Assembly: GCA_030145245.1 (NCBI GenBank)
Contig: JAQYWC010000017.1
Coordinates: 105,723 to 169,722 of the forward strand
Source of the DNA: Desulfobacterium sp.
Lineage (GTDB): Bacteria; Desulfobacterota; Desulfobacteria; Desulfobacterales; Desulfobacteraceae
Reading direction: 5' to 3'
DNA: 64,000 bases
Every line of letters begins with the position of its first letter. Within the stretch, counting starts at the first letter, position 1. Of the stretch, positions 35,698-45,762 are shown piece after piece. Both the position numbers and the translations under genes were made by a program. The notes beneath the pieces are model-generated. The model was not told the origin of the DNA. It ran no database searches and saw only the letters and a program-made list of their open reading frames with translations.

Positions 35698-37758
35698 TCA
35701 GGCCTTGAAGGTGCCCAGGATCTCCTTTAGCTTGCCTGCAAGCTCCGAGAGCCCCACGGCCTTGTCATTGACCTGGGCGCTGCTGTTGGACATCTCCTCG
35801 GAAGCATTGTTTACATAGGCTATTTCGCTGGCTATTTCGTCGGAGGCGGCGCTCACCTGGCTCATGTTTTCCCCGACCTCGCTGACGCCCGTGGAGGCGT
35901 TGCTGATGTTATCGCTGATTTCAGTGGTGGCGATGGACTGCTCCTCAACGGCCGAGGCAATGGTGGAGACGATGTCGTTCATATCTCCAATCACAGTGGT
36001 GACCTCCTGGATCTCGGAGACCGTTTCCCGGGCCGTGGACTGGACCCCATTGATCTTTCCCTGGATCTCCCGGGTCGCATCGGCTGTCTGCCGGGCAAGT
36101 TCCTTGATCTCGGAGGCGACAACGGCAAAGCCCTTGCCGGCTTCCCCGGCCCTGGCCGCTTCGATGGTGGCGTTTAAGGCCAGAAGGTTGGTCTGTTCGG
36201 AGATGTCGTTGATGGTTTCGGTCACCTTGCCGATCTCCTGGGCCGCTTTCCCCAGTTCTGCCATGGAGCCGCTGGCGTTGGCCGCCTTTTTCACGGCATC
36301 TTCGCTGATGGCCCTTGCCTTTTCCGAGTTGCCGGCGATCTCGTTGATGGTGGAGGTCATCTCTTCCGTGGCCGAGGCCACCATGTTGATGTTGGAGGAG
36401 GCCTCTTCCATGGCTGCGGCCACGGAGCTGATGTTTGAGGTCATCTCTTCGGTGGCGGCTGCCACGGCACCGGATTTCTCGGAGGTGTCATCGGCACCAG
36501 AAGACATGACACCGGCTATCTCAACCAGGGAGGCTGCTGAATCGTCGATGGTAAAGGCATCTGTGGTGATGGTCTTGATGAGATCCTGGAGTTTTTCCAT
36601 GAACAGGTTGAATGCCTTGGCCAGGTCCCCGATCTCATCCTCAGCTTGCACCTCCAGCCGTTTGGTGGTGTCCCCTTCGCCCTCGGCAATGTCGTAGAGC
36701 CCTGCCACCACCTGCTTTACCGGGTTGACGATGATGACACCCGCTATAAAATAGATGGCAGCAACTAAAACAGCAAGGGTGATCACGGCGATGAGGATGC
36801 TGATGTTGCGAAGGGAGTGCGCTTCTGTCATGATCTCATCCAATGGGACGGATACGGCGATGCTCCAGGCAATGCCGGTCCTGCCCGGGATGATGGGGGC
36901 AAATACAAAAACACTTTTCTTGCCGGTCTTGGTGGAACGGCGCTCTTCAACCGCAGCCTCTCCCCGGGTGATGGTGTCGTAGGTGGCCTGGGAGATGAAC
37001 TCCTTGACGTTCTTGCCCACCAGGTCTTTTTTAGGATGGGCAACGATGGTGCCGGTTTCCGATGTTAAGGCGCCGTAGCCGGTGGTATAGGGTTTGATCT
37101 TCAGAACCAGTTTCGCCATGGCCTCCATGGAAAAATCGATGCCTGTGACGCCGATGACCCGGTTCTGGTATTTGATCGGAACACAGGCGCTGACAACGGT
37201 TACCTGCCGGCCACCGATCTCATAGGCAGTCGGCTCCAGCACCACCTCTTTTCCCGAGGTCTTTGGTTTTGTATAGTACCCCTCGGTGGTGCCGTCATCG
37301 GGATTGCTGCAGGCTTCCAGGTGGATTCCCCCCACCCGGTTCCAGTAGGGGACGAACCGGCCCTCTGGACCGTGGCCGTCGACGTTGACAAAATCAGCGT
37401 CCATGCCGCCCAGCACGTTGGGCTCCGTCACGACCCAGACGCCGAGAAATTCGGGGTTATCAACCAGTATCTCCTTTAGCATATCGATCAGGATCTTCCG
37501 TTCCGGCAACCGGTCCTGGGCTTTTAACCCTGAAAAAATATGGGCCATGGTCCTTGCGGCGTCCAGGGCCACTTCAAGCTCAAGCTGGATCTGGGTGGCA
37601 TACTGGCCGGCCATGGCCTCGGTTTTCTCCATGGCCACCTTTCTTGAGGCTGAATAGGTTTTGCTTGTGACCACATAGTTGGAGATAGCCAGGGCCACCA
37701 GCAGAATCGTGCAGATGGACAACAGCAGTTTTGCCTTTAAACCCATTTTTTTAATCAT
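35698..37758 (-). CDS. Methyl-accepting chemotaxis protein, dCache type (third of three)
   Basis: This is a 686-residue receptor starting [12 protein letters not shown], with TM1, a dCache sensor ([34 protein letters not shown]), TM2, HAMP and the signalling hairpin. GAGGAG precedes the ATG by about six bases. The sensor differs from the second receptor mainly in residues around 60-130 and 200-260, while the signalling half is nearly unchanged. This is the most upstream of the tandem set; a 540-base gap separates it from the divergent YchF-like gene. Confidence 0.92.
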   Translation of the reverse strand: MIKKMGLKAKLLLSICTILLVALAISNYVVTSKTYSASRKVAMEKTEAMAGQYATQIQLELEVALDAARTMAHIFSGLKAQDRLPERKILIDMLKEILVDNPEFLGVWVVTEPNVLGGMDADFVNVDGHGPEGRFVPYWNRVGGIHLEACSNPDDGTTEGYYTKPKTSGKEVVLEPTAYEIGGRQVTVVSACVPIKYQNRVIGVTGIDFSMEAMAKLVLKIKPYTTGYGALTSETGTIVAHPKKDLVGKNVKEFISQATYDTITRGEAAVEERRSTKTGKKSVFVFAPIIPGRTGIAWSIAVSVPLDEIMTEAHSLRNISILIAVITLAVLVAAIYFIAGVIIVNPVKQVVAGLYDIAEGEGDTTKRLEVQAEDEIGDLAKAFNLFMEKLQDLIKTITTDAFTIDDSAASLVEIAGVMSSGADDTSEKSGAVAAATEEMTSNISSVAAAMEEASSNINMVASATEEMTSTINEIAGNSEKARAISEDAVKKAANASGSMAELGKAAQEIGKVTETINDISEQTNLLALNATIEAARAGEAGKGFAVVASEIKELARQTADATREIQGKINGVQSTARETVSEIQEVTTVIGDMNDIVSTIASAVEEQSIATTEISDNISNASTGVSEVGENMSQVSAASDEIASEIAYVNNASEEMSNSSAQVNDKAVGLSELAGKLKEILGTFKA

Positions 37759-38104
37759 CGAACTCTCCTCTTGATTGTCCGGGATAAACCCTGTGCAGGC
37801 CTTGTCCCAATTTATGGTTGCTGGAGGCGGTGAAAAAGATGAAGATACAGAAACAGGAGGATCTGGCCTGTTGAATCACTGATGTGTCGGAAGTGTTGGG
37901 CACAAATTGTCAAAAAAGACGTGAAGAGCGGTGTTGCCCCGGGAATATTTTTATCAATCGATTATAAAGTCAGTGGTTGTTTAAAATCAAGGGTATTTTT
38001 TTGCGAAAGGACCTGCGATGCTCACGCACGGCCTTGATTACCGTCCGGATCTCCCATGAAAACGGATGAAATTTTACTATGGGCTGTCACCGTTGGTTAA
38101 AGAA

Positions 38105-38133
38105 TTGAATGGTCTGTCCCAATCTGATATAAT
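38105..38133 (+). promoter_or_regulatory. Sigma-70-type promoter for the YchF-like operon
   Basis: TTGAAT (38105-38110), a 17-base spacer and a consensus TATAAT (38128-38133). It gives a leader of about 160 bases before the gene at 38299. Confidence 0.6.
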
Positions 38134-38182
38134 GACGGTATTTTACGGGAAAGCAATTGTTTCGTGGACGACTTGGGCTTGG

Positions 38183-38226
38183 GTTTCTTCTTAAACTTCA
38201 GAAAGTTTCTTCTTAAACTTCAGAAA
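38183..38226. repeat. Perfect tandem duplication of 22 bases
   Basis: The unit running from GTTTCTTCTTAAAC to TTCAGAAA at 38183-38204 is repeated exactly at 38205-38226 in the transcribed leader of the YchF-like gene. Confidence 0.75.
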
Positions 38227-38298
38227 AGTAGCTTCGATTCCCTGTGGCAATACCAGTTGTGACTACTTTTCGATCAACCGGAAAAGGATGGCGTTACG

Positions 38299-39369
38299 AT
38301 GAAGGTTGGAATTATTGGGCTTCCCCAGACAGGCAAAAAGACCCTGTTTCAGATTCTCACGGGCAGTGAAGTAAAGGAAAAGTCGGGTGGGCCAAAGCCC
38401 GTGCCCGGTACGGCAGATATTCTTGATAAACGGTTCGACAAACTGGTTTCCATCTATTTGCCCCAAAAAGAGGCGAGGGCAAGGGTGGATCTGGTGCTGC
38501 TCCCCAAGATTGAGCAGGAGACCATCGCCCGTGGAGACGCTTTCAGGGACATTGTTGACATGGATGCCATCTGCCATGTGGTCAGGGCTTTTGAGGACGA
38601 GGCGGTCTACCATGCCCAAGGGTCGGTGGATGCCATTCGGGATGCTTCCATGGTCAACCAGGAGTTGATTCTCCACGATCAGATTTTTGTTGAAAAACGG
38701 ATCTCCCGGATCAGGGAGATGGTGAAGAAGATCAAGGATGAGGAGCAGTTGAGGGAACTTGCCCTCATGGAGAAGATGCTTGCCCACCTGGAGCAGGAGA
38801 AGCCGTTGAGGCTCATGGAGATCTCTCCGGAGGATGAACTGTTGATCCGCAGTTATCCTTTTATTACCCGGAAAGAGATGATTATCGCTCTCAATGTCTC
38901 CGAGGAGGCGCTTAAGGAAACGACCCTGCTGTCGAGTCTTAAGGCGTTATGCGGCCCCCACAAGATGGAGGCCATGCAGGTCTCGGCCAAGGTGGAATCG
39001 GAGATCGCCCTCCTTGACCTTGAGGAGGAGAAGGAGGAGTTCCTCCAGGAGCTGGGTATTGAAGAGACAGCCCTCGGCCTCCTGACCCGTCTCTGCCTCA
39101 AAGCCCTGGGCCTGGTGTCGTTTTTCACCGTGGGTGAGGACGAGGTGAGGCAGTGGCTGGTGAGACATGCGTCGTCTGCTCCCCAGGCAGCCGGGGTGAT
39201 CCACTCGGATCTTGAGCGGGGCTTTATCAGGGCCGAGGTGATCAAGTATGACGAGCTTATGGAGTTCGGGTCCGAGGCAGAGTTGAAAAAGGCGGGCAAG
39301 CTTTATCTCCAGGGAAAGGATTACGTGGTGGCTGACGGGGATATCCTTAACATACGGTTTAAGGTGTAG
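38299..39369 (+). CDS. YchF-like P-loop NTPase with TGS domain
   Basis: This is a 356-residue protein with the YchF/Obg-family layout: P-loop GLPQTGKKT at 7-15, a long helical insertion (about 125-200), NVSE in place of the YchF base-recognition motif, and a C-terminal TGS/DUF933 region. The last matches YchF well (GVIHSDLERGFIRAEVIKYD, then KDYVVADGDILNIRF). The G3 motif is degenerate (VDLVLLP). YchF binds ATP and ribosomes and dampens stress responses; this diverged form is probably a paralogue. It begins a three-gene set with gaps of 7 and 3 bases. Confidence 0.85.
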   Translation: MKVGIIGLPQTGKKTLFQILTGSEVKEKSGGPKPVPGTADILDKRFDKLVSIYLPQKEARARVDLVLLPKIEQETIARGDAFRDIVDMDAICHVVRAFEDEAVYHAQGSVDAIRDASMVNQELILHDQIFVEKRISRIREMVKKIKDEEQLRELALMEKMLAHLEQEKPLRLMEISPEDELLIRSYPFITRKEMIIALNVSEEALKETTLLSSLKALCGPHKMEAMQVSAKVESEIALLDLEEEKEEFLQELGIEETALGLLTRLCLKALGLVSFFTVGEDEVRQWLVRHASSAPQAAGVIHSDLERGFIRAEVIKYDELMEFGSEAELKKAGKLYLQGKDYVVADGDILNIRFKV

Positions 39370-39376
39370 GGGGATC

Positions 39377-40195
39377 ATGGCTAGGATACGATGGACAGGG
39401 GCGGCAGGTCTTGAATTATCCCTGGACGGGCGAACCTTTCTGGTGGATCCCTATGTGACGCGGCCCAGCAAGTACTCCATTCTTTTTAAGGCGCTTGTTT
39501 CCGACAAAAACGCGGTGCAATCCTTTGTTCAGGGCCGGGACGGCAACATTGCAGGAATGGTCGCCGGGCACACCCATTTTGACCATGCGCTTGATATTCC
39601 CGGGATCGCTCCCTTTTGCCGGGGGCCTGTGGTGGGAAGCAAGAGCCTGGAAACCCTGCTCGCCCTTCATGGTCTGAACCACCGGGTGAGGGTCTGCCGG
39701 GGGGAAGAGACCGTGGCTCTTGACCATGATATTTCGGTCACCATGATTTTGTCCGCCCATGGCAGGGTGATGATGGGACAGGTTCCCTATCCCGGCAAGA
39801 TCAATGGGTGTACCCGGCTTCCCATGAAAGCCCGGGGGTATGGAATTGGCACCATGTTCATGCCCAAGATTGTGATCAACGGGACCACGATTCTCCATGC
39901 CGGAAGCGCAGGGGTTGACTTGCACGCCATGGACGGTCACACCTGTGACGTGCTGTTCATGTGCGTTCCCGGCTGGCAGCGCTCCCCGGACTATGTCACA
40001 AAGTTTCCCCGGCTGGTGGAACCAAAGATTATCGTTCCCTTTCACTATGACGATTTCACCCGTGCCCTGGGCCCGGGACCGAATTTTCCGGTTTTGCCCT
40101 TCCTGGATATGGACGGTTTTGTCCGCGCTCTGTCCAAAAGCTTCCCCAAAGCCGACATTTTGTTTTTGAACCCAAATGGGTCGCTGGAGGTTTGA
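39377..40195 (+). CDS. Metallo-beta-lactamase-fold hydrolase
   Basis: This is a 272-residue MBL-fold protein. HTHFDH (H65, H67, D69, H70) is the metal-binding signature, VDPYVTRPS near the start fits the family, and later histidines in HAGSAGVD and PFHYDD complete a di-metal site. It is related to the predicted UlaG/YtnP-type hydrolases. Soluble, without a signal peptide. Substrate unknown. It lies tightly between the YchF-like and the NAD-binding protein genes. Confidence 0.82.
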   Translation: MARIRWTGAAGLELSLDGRTFLVDPYVTRPSKYSILFKALVSDKNAVQSFVQGRDGNIAGMVAGHTHFDHALDIPGIAPFCRGPVVGSKSLETLLALHGLNHRVRVCRGEETVALDHDISVTMILSAHGRVMMGQVPYPGKINGCTRLPMKARGYGIGTMFMPKIVINGTTILHAGSAGVDLHAMDGHTCDVLFMCVPGWQRSPDYVTKFPRLVEPKIIVPFHYDDFTRALGPGPNFPVLPFLDMDGFVRALSKSFPKADILFLNPNGSLEV

Positions 40196-40198
40196 TCC

Positions 40199-41689
40199 AT
40201 GGACCGTTATGACACAAGGCTGTTCTGCCACGATCTTCCCACCGAGCCCGTCACGTCCCTGGGTACGATCCTGGTCACCGGTGCCACCGGTTACATCGGG
40301 GGACGGCTGGTCACGGAGTTGATGGCCCGGGGGTATCGGGTGCGCATCATGGTGAGGGTCCGTTCCCCTGAGCATCAGGAGCGATGGCCGGATGCCGAGA
40401 TCGTGGTCGGGGACGCCCTGAGCGTTCCCTGCCTCAATGATGCCCTCAAGGGTGTTGACACGGCCTTTTACCTGATCCACTCCCTGCTCCTTGGGCCGGA
40501 GGATCTGGAGGCCGTGGAGATCATGGCCGCCGTTAATTTCAGGAACGCCGCCCAGGATCAGGGGGTGAAGCGGATCATCTACCTTGGCGGGCTCGGCGAT
40601 TCCCGGGATGCCCTCTCCCGGCACTTGAGGAGCCGGAACCAGGTGGCGGCGGAGCTGCGGCAGGGCAGGGTGCCGGTGACCGTCTTAAGGGCCGCCATCA
40701 TCATTGGGTCGGGCTCTGCTTCCTATGAGATCATCAAGGCCCTTGTCCAGGATGCCCCCGTGGTGCTCATGCCCTCCTGGACCCGGACAAAGTGCCAGCC
40801 CCTGGGTATCCGGGATGTGATCAAATATCTGGTGGGGGTGCTGGAAACCCCGGGAATTGAGGGACGTTCCTTTGACATCGGTGGGCCGGATATCCTCAGC
40901 TATGGCAGGATGATTCGGATCATGGCAGAAATCCTGGGAAGAAAACAGTGGTTTATCCCCTCTCCCATTGGAAGTGTCGGCTTCAACGCCTACCTTGTGA
41001 GCCTCATCACCCCGGTACCGGCAAACATCACCTCCTGCCTTTTGGAGGGGATTGGCAACGAGGTGGTGTGCCAGGATCATCACATCCGTCAGGTGATCCA
41101 TTTTGACCTGGTCCCCTACCGGGAAGCCTTGAAACGGGCCCTTGCCAGGGAGGATCTTCAAACGGTAACCACCCGGTGGTCCGATGCCTATCCCAGGGAC
41201 CACTCCCTGGCCGCGAAGCTCCATCACCTTCCCCGGCCGCCCCTCTACATCTGTTCCTACTCCATTGAAAGCCATAAACATGCCCGGGATATTTTCCGTT
41301 CCGTGTGCCGGGTCGGGGGTGACAGGGGGTGGTTCAACAGTAATCTGCTCTGGAAGCTCCGGGGCATGGGGGACCGGATCATGTTCGGGGTGGGCACTTC
41401 CAGGGGCCGGAAGCGTTCCGGGGTGCTGAGGGTTAACGATGTGATCGATTTCTGGCGGGTGGAGCGCATTACGTATGACGAGCACCTGCTGTTGCGGGCC
41501 GAGATGCAGGTGCCGGGCTATGCCTGGCTGGAGTTCACGGTCAAGCCCAAGGGGATGGGAAATATTCTGACGGTGACCGCCTATTTCCATCCCAGGGGTG
41601 TCTGGGGTAAGCTTTACTGGTACGTTTTCCTTCCCTTTCACCATTTTATTTTCAACGATCTCATCGAGCAGATCGAGTCGGTCAGCTAA
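40199..41689 (+). CDS. NAD(P)-binding epimerase-like protein with DUF2867 domain
   Basis: This is a 496-residue fusion. Residues about 22-300 form an atypical SDR Rossmann domain (ILVTGATGYIGGRLV, VVGDALSVP, YLIHSLL). The remainder, about 340-490, is a DUF2867 domain (GGDRGWFNSNLLWKLRGMGDRIMFG, then FWRVERI). Together these are a standard architecture in many bacteria with no proven reaction. It starts three bases after the hydrolase stop and ends the operon. Confidence 0.83.
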   Translation: MDRYDTRLFCHDLPTEPVTSLGTILVTGATGYIGGRLVTELMARGYRVRIMVRVRSPEHQERWPDAEIVVGDALSVPCLNDALKGVDTAFYLIHSLLLGPEDLEAVEIMAAVNFRNAAQDQGVKRIIYLGGLGDSRDALSRHLRSRNQVAAELRQGRVPVTVLRAAIIIGSGSASYEIIKALVQDAPVVLMPSWTRTKCQPLGIRDVIKYLVGVLETPGIEGRSFDIGGPDILSYGRMIRIMAEILGRKQWFIPSPIGSVGFNAYLVSLITPVPANITSCLLEGIGNEVVCQDHHIRQVIHFDLVPYREALKRALAREDLQTVTTRWSDAYPRDHSLAAKLHHLPRPPLYICSYSIESHKHARDIFRSVCRVGGDRGWFNSNLLWKLRGMGDRIMFGVGTSRGRKRSGVLRVNDVIDFWRVERITYDEHLLLRAEMQVPGYAWLEFTVKPKGMGNILTVTAYFHPRGVWGKLYWYVFLPFHHFIFNDLIEQIESVS

Positions 41690-41747
41690 TCCTTTTGAAC
41701 CTCATTATATAATAGAAAGAGATGTAACAGAAAAAAAATAAAAGGGG

Positions 41748-41777
41748 TTGACTCGCTGTAGTGTGTAATATATTACA
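41748..41777 (+). promoter_or_regulatory. Promoter with palindromic operator before the GntR gene
   Basis: TTGACT (41748-41753) provides a -35 box. The perfect palindrome TGTAATATATTACA (41764-41777) covers the position of the -10 box. A regulator bound here would block the promoter, so autoregulation by the FCD-type GntR protein encoded 36 bases downstream is likely. A looser TGTATAGTGTA follows it. Confidence 0.55.
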
Positions 41778-41812
41778 TGTATAGTGTAAGATTAATAATG
41801 CGAGGAGCGATA

Positions 41813-42475
41813 ATGACAAAGCTTACCAAAATAGATAAACCCGCCTCCCTTTCTACCATTGCCTATGATGCGCTTCGTGAATCCATACTGTCCTTCCATT
41901 TAAAACAGGATGTCATCTACAACGAGATGGCAGTGGCCCAGGAACTGGGACTTTCCAGAACCCCGGTCAGGGAAGCCTTGCTGAAACTGTCCTCCCATGG
42001 CCTGGTCACCTTCCTGCCCCGCAAGGGCTTTATTGTTTCGTCTTATACCCTCCAGGATGTGAAAGAGATATTTGAACTGCGCCAGATGGTGGAAACCGCC
42101 GTTGCCAAAAAAATAGCCGCCACGGTCACCCCGGAGAACCTGGAACATCTCAAGGTGTATATCGCCACGCAATATAAGGCCGCAGCGAACAAGGATTATC
42201 ACCGGTTCATGTACAGCGACCGGGACTTTCATAACTATTTCTTTCAGCTGGCAGACAACAAGCGCCTGCTGACCATTGCCAATAATTTCCAGGACCTCTG
42301 CCATCTCATGGGGGCCAGTGCACTGAAGTCCGGAGATCGTTATGACTGCGTGATCCAGGAGCATGAGGCCATTATCAAGGCGTTGGAGAGCCGGGATGCA
42401 TCACAAGTCGAAAGGGCCGTTTCCGAGCATCTGGCCCTGGTTCAAAAGGTTGTAGAGGTGAATTTGAATATATAA
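41813..42475 (+). CDS. GntR family regulator, FCD subfamily
   Basis: This is a 220-residue repressor or activator. The N-terminal winged helix contains TIAYDALRESILSFHL and AVAQELGLSRTPVREALLKL. The C-terminal all-helical FCD domain (FELRQMVETAVAKK, DRDFHNYFFQLA, HEAIIKALESRD) binds a metal and a small ligand, often a carboxylate. The ATG at 41813 has GAGGAG five bases upstream, so the longer frame from 41777 is rejected. It lies upstream of the MttB-family gene and is the likely controller of the demethylation operon. Confidence 0.9.
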   Translation: MTKLTKIDKPASLSTIAYDALRESILSFHLKQDVIYNEMAVAQELGLSRTPVREALLKLSSHGLVTFLPRKGFIVSSYTLQDVKEIFELRQMVETAVAKKIAATVTPENLEHLKVYIATQYKAAANKDYHRFMYSDRDFHNYFFQLADNKRLLTIANNFQDLCHLMGASALKSGDRYDCVIQEHEAIIKALESRDASQVERAVSEHLALVQKVVEVNLNI

Positions 42476-42542
42476 CAATCTTACCCATCATGGTTATGGG
42501 TAGATCAACACAATGCACTATAAATAGAAGGAGATTTTTGAA

Positions 42543-43979
42543 GTGAAGCCACAAGTTCAGTTCCTGTCAACGGAAGAGATCCAGAGCATTCATGAAAGTT
42601 CTTTGAATATTTTAAGTCAAACCGGGATGCGTTTTCCAGCAAAGGAGGCGTTGGAAATATTTGAAAACGCAGGTGCCCGCATTGTTGATAAAGATGTTGT
42701 AAAAATAGATGCCACATTGGTGGCAGAAGCGTTGAAGACCGTTCCCAAGCGAAAAGATGTTGTCCTGTACGGCCGGGACCCCAAGCATGATAAAAATTTT
42801 GTGGATCATCTTCCTTCCCTTGCCTGCATGACCATGGCAACAAGCGTCATGGACCCCTTTACCCTTGAAAAACGATCCGCCACCGATGACGATCTGGCAA
42901 AGCTCACCCGATTGGCGGACCAGATGGAGTGCGTGGCTGTCAACGGTGGTCTGGTAACTCCCCAGGAGGTGCCCGGCGCCACAAATGACTGGTCCACCTG
43001 GGCTACCTGCATGAAAAACACCACCAAGCACATCACCGGCGGTGTCTATGGGTACCGTGGGGTACTGGATGCCATTGAAATGGGCGCCCTTGCCTGCGGA
43101 AGCAAAGAGAAGTTCCTGGAACGACCTTTTATATCCGGGTGGGTTTTAACCATTCCGCCCCTGGATATGGACACGGCTTCCCTGGAGGCCATGATCGAGA
43201 TGAACCGGAACAAGATTCCCATCATGCTCAGCTCCGGTCCCATCCTCGGTACCACCTCTCCTGTGACCATCGCGGGCACCGTTGCCCAGGCCCATGCGGA
43301 AATCCTTGCCTGCATCACCCTTTCCCAACTGGTAAACCCCGGCGCACCGGTTGTTTATACAAGTTTTGCCCGGGGCATGAACATGAAGACCTCCAATATC
43401 TCCATGGCCGGTCCCGAGTTTGCCGTGCTCAAGGTCTGCATGGGCCAGATGGGACTCTCCCTTGATATGCCCATTCGGATGCCCTCCATGCTCAGGGATT
43501 CCAAGGTGCTGGATGCCCAGGCAGGATTTGAAACCGGCATGGTGGGAACCCTTTCCTCCTTTGTTTCCGATATTATGGATTCCATGCAGCTGGATACCGA
43601 TATGGTGGTGGATTATGCCGACCTTGTTTTCTGTAACGAATCCATGGCCTCCATTCGCCACGCCCTCCGGGACCTTGATGTCAATGAAAGCACCCTTGCT
43701 TTGGATGTTATCGATGAGATCGGCCCTGCCGGCAATTTCCTCGGCCACAAACATACATTTAAGAATTTCAGAAAAGAGCTGCTCCACTCGGATGTGTTTG
43801 ACCACAACAACTGGGAACGCTGGGAGCAAAACGGATCCAAAGATATCCATGAGATCGCCCTGGAAAAGGTGCGCCTGCTCATGGAAAAGGAGCATGAACC
43901 CCTTCTGAGTAAAGAGGTTGAGGCGGGAATAGACGCAATCGTCGATGCTGCCACCAGGGATATGGCCGAAAAAAAGTAA
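42543..43979 (+). CDS. MttB-family (non-pyrrolysine) corrinoid-dependent methyltransferase
   Basis: This is a 478-residue member of the trimethylamine methyltransferase (MttB/COG5598) superfamily (MKPQVQFLSTEEIQSIHESSLNIL opens like this family; GGVYGYRG and SGPILGTTSPVTIAGT continue it). No in-frame amber codon is present, so it belongs to the non-pyrrolysine group (MtgB, MtpB, MtcB), which demethylates quaternary amines such as glycine betaine, proline betaine or carnitine onto a corrinoid protein. The downstream BCCT transporter makes a betaine-like substrate likely. The start is GTG with AGGAG nine bases upstream. Confidence 0.88.
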   Translation: MKPQVQFLSTEEIQSIHESSLNILSQTGMRFPAKEALEIFENAGARIVDKDVVKIDATLVAEALKTVPKRKDVVLYGRDPKHDKNFVDHLPSLACMTMATSVMDPFTLEKRSATDDDLAKLTRLADQMECVAVNGGLVTPQEVPGATNDWSTWATCMKNTTKHITGGVYGYRGVLDAIEMGALACGSKEKFLERPFISGWVLTIPPLDMDTASLEAMIEMNRNKIPIMLSSGPILGTTSPVTIAGTVAQAHAEILACITLSQLVNPGAPVVYTSFARGMNMKTSNISMAGPEFAVLKVCMGQMGLSLDMPIRMPSMLRDSKVLDAQAGFETGMVGTLSSFVSDIMDSMQLDTDMVVDYADLVFCNESMASIRHALRDLDVNESTLALDVIDEIGPAGNFLGHKHTFKNFRKELLHSDVFDHNNWERWEQNGSKDIHEIALEKVRLLMEKEHEPLLSKEVEAGIDAIVDAATRDMAEKK

Positions 43980-44005
43980 TCCACATCACAAAATAAGGAT
44001 ATATC

Positions 44006-45667
44006 ATGTCTGAAAAAAACACTGGTGAGTCGATCAGCCAGAGTTCCACTGATTGGCCGGTATTTGCCATAAGCGGCGGTTTCATTGTCCTGTTTGTTGT
44101 TGTTGCTCTTTTGAATGTTGATCTTGTAACCAGATGGGTCGATGTGGCCCAGCATTTTTCCACCACCTATTTTGGTGCCCTGTGGCAGGTGTTGCTCTTT
44201 GCCACATTTGTCATTGCCCTCTATCTTGGGATTTCAAGTTATGGCAACGTGCGGGTCGGTGGCCTGGACCGGCCTGAAATCAGTACGTTTCGCTGGATCT
44301 CCATGGTCATGTGCGCCCTTCTGGCCGGTGGCGGGGTGTTTTGGTCCTCGGCTGAGCCCATGTACCATTTTCTGACCCCGCCCCCCACCTTCCCCGGGGT
44401 TGCAGGGTCCACGGCCGCAGCTGTGGCCCCGGCCCTTGCCCAGAGTTACCTCCACTGGGGATTCCTTGCCTGGGCCATCCTGGGCACCTTGGGTACCATC
44501 GTACTGATGTACTCCTGTTACCATAAAAATATGCCCATGAAACCCCGGGCCCTTCTCTATCCCCTGATCGGGGAGGCCGGCGTCAACGGCTGGATGGGAA
44601 CCTTGGTGGACACGGCTTCCATTATTGCTGTGGCAGCCGGTACCATTGGTCCCATCGGTTTTCTAGGGCTTCAGCTGAGCTATTCCCTGGAATTTTTGCT
44701 GGGTATTCCCAACGTCTATTCAAGCCAGCTGGGTGTGATCGTGGTGATCACCATCATCTTCACCATTACCGCTGCTACCCCTATATATAAGGGTATCAAT
44801 CTGCTGAGCAAAATAAACGTTCTCATCGCCATCGCGCTCATGTCCATGATCATGGTGGTCGGCCCAGGCAGTTTCATTGTGGACAGCTTTCTTTCCGCCT
44901 TTGGTCTCTATCTCCAGGATTTTGTAAGGGTCAGCCTGGATCGAAGCAATACCGAGTGGCTTGGCTGGTGGACAGTTTTCTACTGGGGCTGGTTCCTTGG
45001 GTATGGTCCCATGATGGCCATCTTTGTGACCCGGATCTCCAGGGGGCGAACCATCCGGGAAATCGTTTTTTCCGTGGCCGTGATCGCACCGGTTGTGACC
45101 AATATCTGGTTTACCGTGCTGGGCGGGGCTGGGATTCACTATGAACTCACCAACCCGGGCTCCGTGTCAAAGGCGTTGAATGAGTCGGGGCTGCCTGCTG
45201 CGTTGATCGCCATCGTCGGCCAGCTTCCCCTCTCCGCCCTGCTGATCCCTGTGGCGTTGGTGCTCGTGGTACTGTTCCTGGTCACCACCGGTGCCGGCAT
45301 GACCTATTCAATTGCCATCTCCGTCACAGGCGATGAAGACCCACCCATCTGGGTGCGCATTTTCTGGGGGGCTCTCATGGGCGCCATGGCCGCCGTTCTG
45401 ATCAAGATCGGAGACGGAGGGATCAAGGCCCTGCAGACCTTTATCATTGTGTCCGCCGTGCCCGTGGGATTGTTTTACATTCCCCAGCTGTGGACCGGCA
45501 TAAAGTGCGCCAAGCTGCTGGCCCAGGCCCAGGAAAAAGAGGCAGAGAAAGTCGCCGGGCTTGCTCCCGAATCCCGTAAAATTTCGGAGACCGGGAAAAA
45601 TGGGGAATCCCCAGACACAGGTTGTCCTGAATTCAATTCTACTGCTCCATCCCAGGTCAACGTTTAA
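44006..45667 (+). CDS. BCCT family betaine/carnitine/choline transporter
   Basis: This is a 553-residue secondary transporter with about 12 membrane segments. The BCCT signature region is present (WTVFYWGWFLGYGPMMAIF followed by ARG-type RISRGRTIRE), as is the FWSSAEPMYHF segment near the third helix. The usual WWISWSP is changed to GWFLGYGP, so two of the aromatic-box residues differ from BetP. The C-terminal 50 residues are hydrophilic and lack the long charged sensor helix of BetP, which fits an uptake rather than osmosensing role. It lies 26 bases after the methyltransferase gene. Confidence 0.93.
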   Translation: MSEKNTGESISQSSTDWPVFAISGGFIVLFVVVALLNVDLVTRWVDVAQHFSTTYFGALWQVLLFATFVIALYLGISSYGNVRVGGLDRPEISTFRWISMVMCALLAGGGVFWSSAEPMYHFLTPPPTFPGVAGSTAAAVAPALAQSYLHWGFLAWAILGTLGTIVLMYSCYHKNMPMKPRALLYPLIGEAGVNGWMGTLVDTASIIAVAAGTIGPIGFLGLQLSYSLEFLLGIPNVYSSQLGVIVVITIIFTITAATPIYKGINLLSKINVLIAIALMSMIMVVGPGSFIVDSFLSAFGLYLQDFVRVSLDRSNTEWLGWWTVFYWGWFLGYGPMMAIFVTRISRGRTIREIVFSVAVIAPVVTNIWFTVLGGAGIHYELTNPGSVSKALNESGLPAALIAIVGQLPLSALLIPVALVLVVLFLVTTGAGMTYSIAISVTGDEDPPIWVRIFWGALMGAMAAVLIKIGDGGIKALQTFIIVSAVPVGLFYIPQLWTGIKCAKLLAQAQEKEAEKVAGLAPESRKISETGKNGESPDTGCPEFNSTAPSQVNV

Positions 45668-45762
45668 TCATTACGATCAATGGATTGGGTACATGGGCCT
45701 TTAAAAGGCGTGTGCCCAATCTTTTTAAACCAACACATAAAATCGCAAGGTTAAGATTCATC

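Larger units (their letters stand above)
37759..38298. other. Divergent intergenic region upstream of the YchF-like gene
   Basis: About 540 bases without a gene. It contains a plus-strand promoter (38105-38133) and a perfect 22-base tandem duplication (38183-38226) in the leader. Confidence 0.6.

Noticed and set aside
42543..43979. Possible pyrrolysine (amber read-through) in the MttB-family gene
   Set aside because: The frame is open throughout and ends in TAA; no in-frame TAG is needed to reach normal family length.
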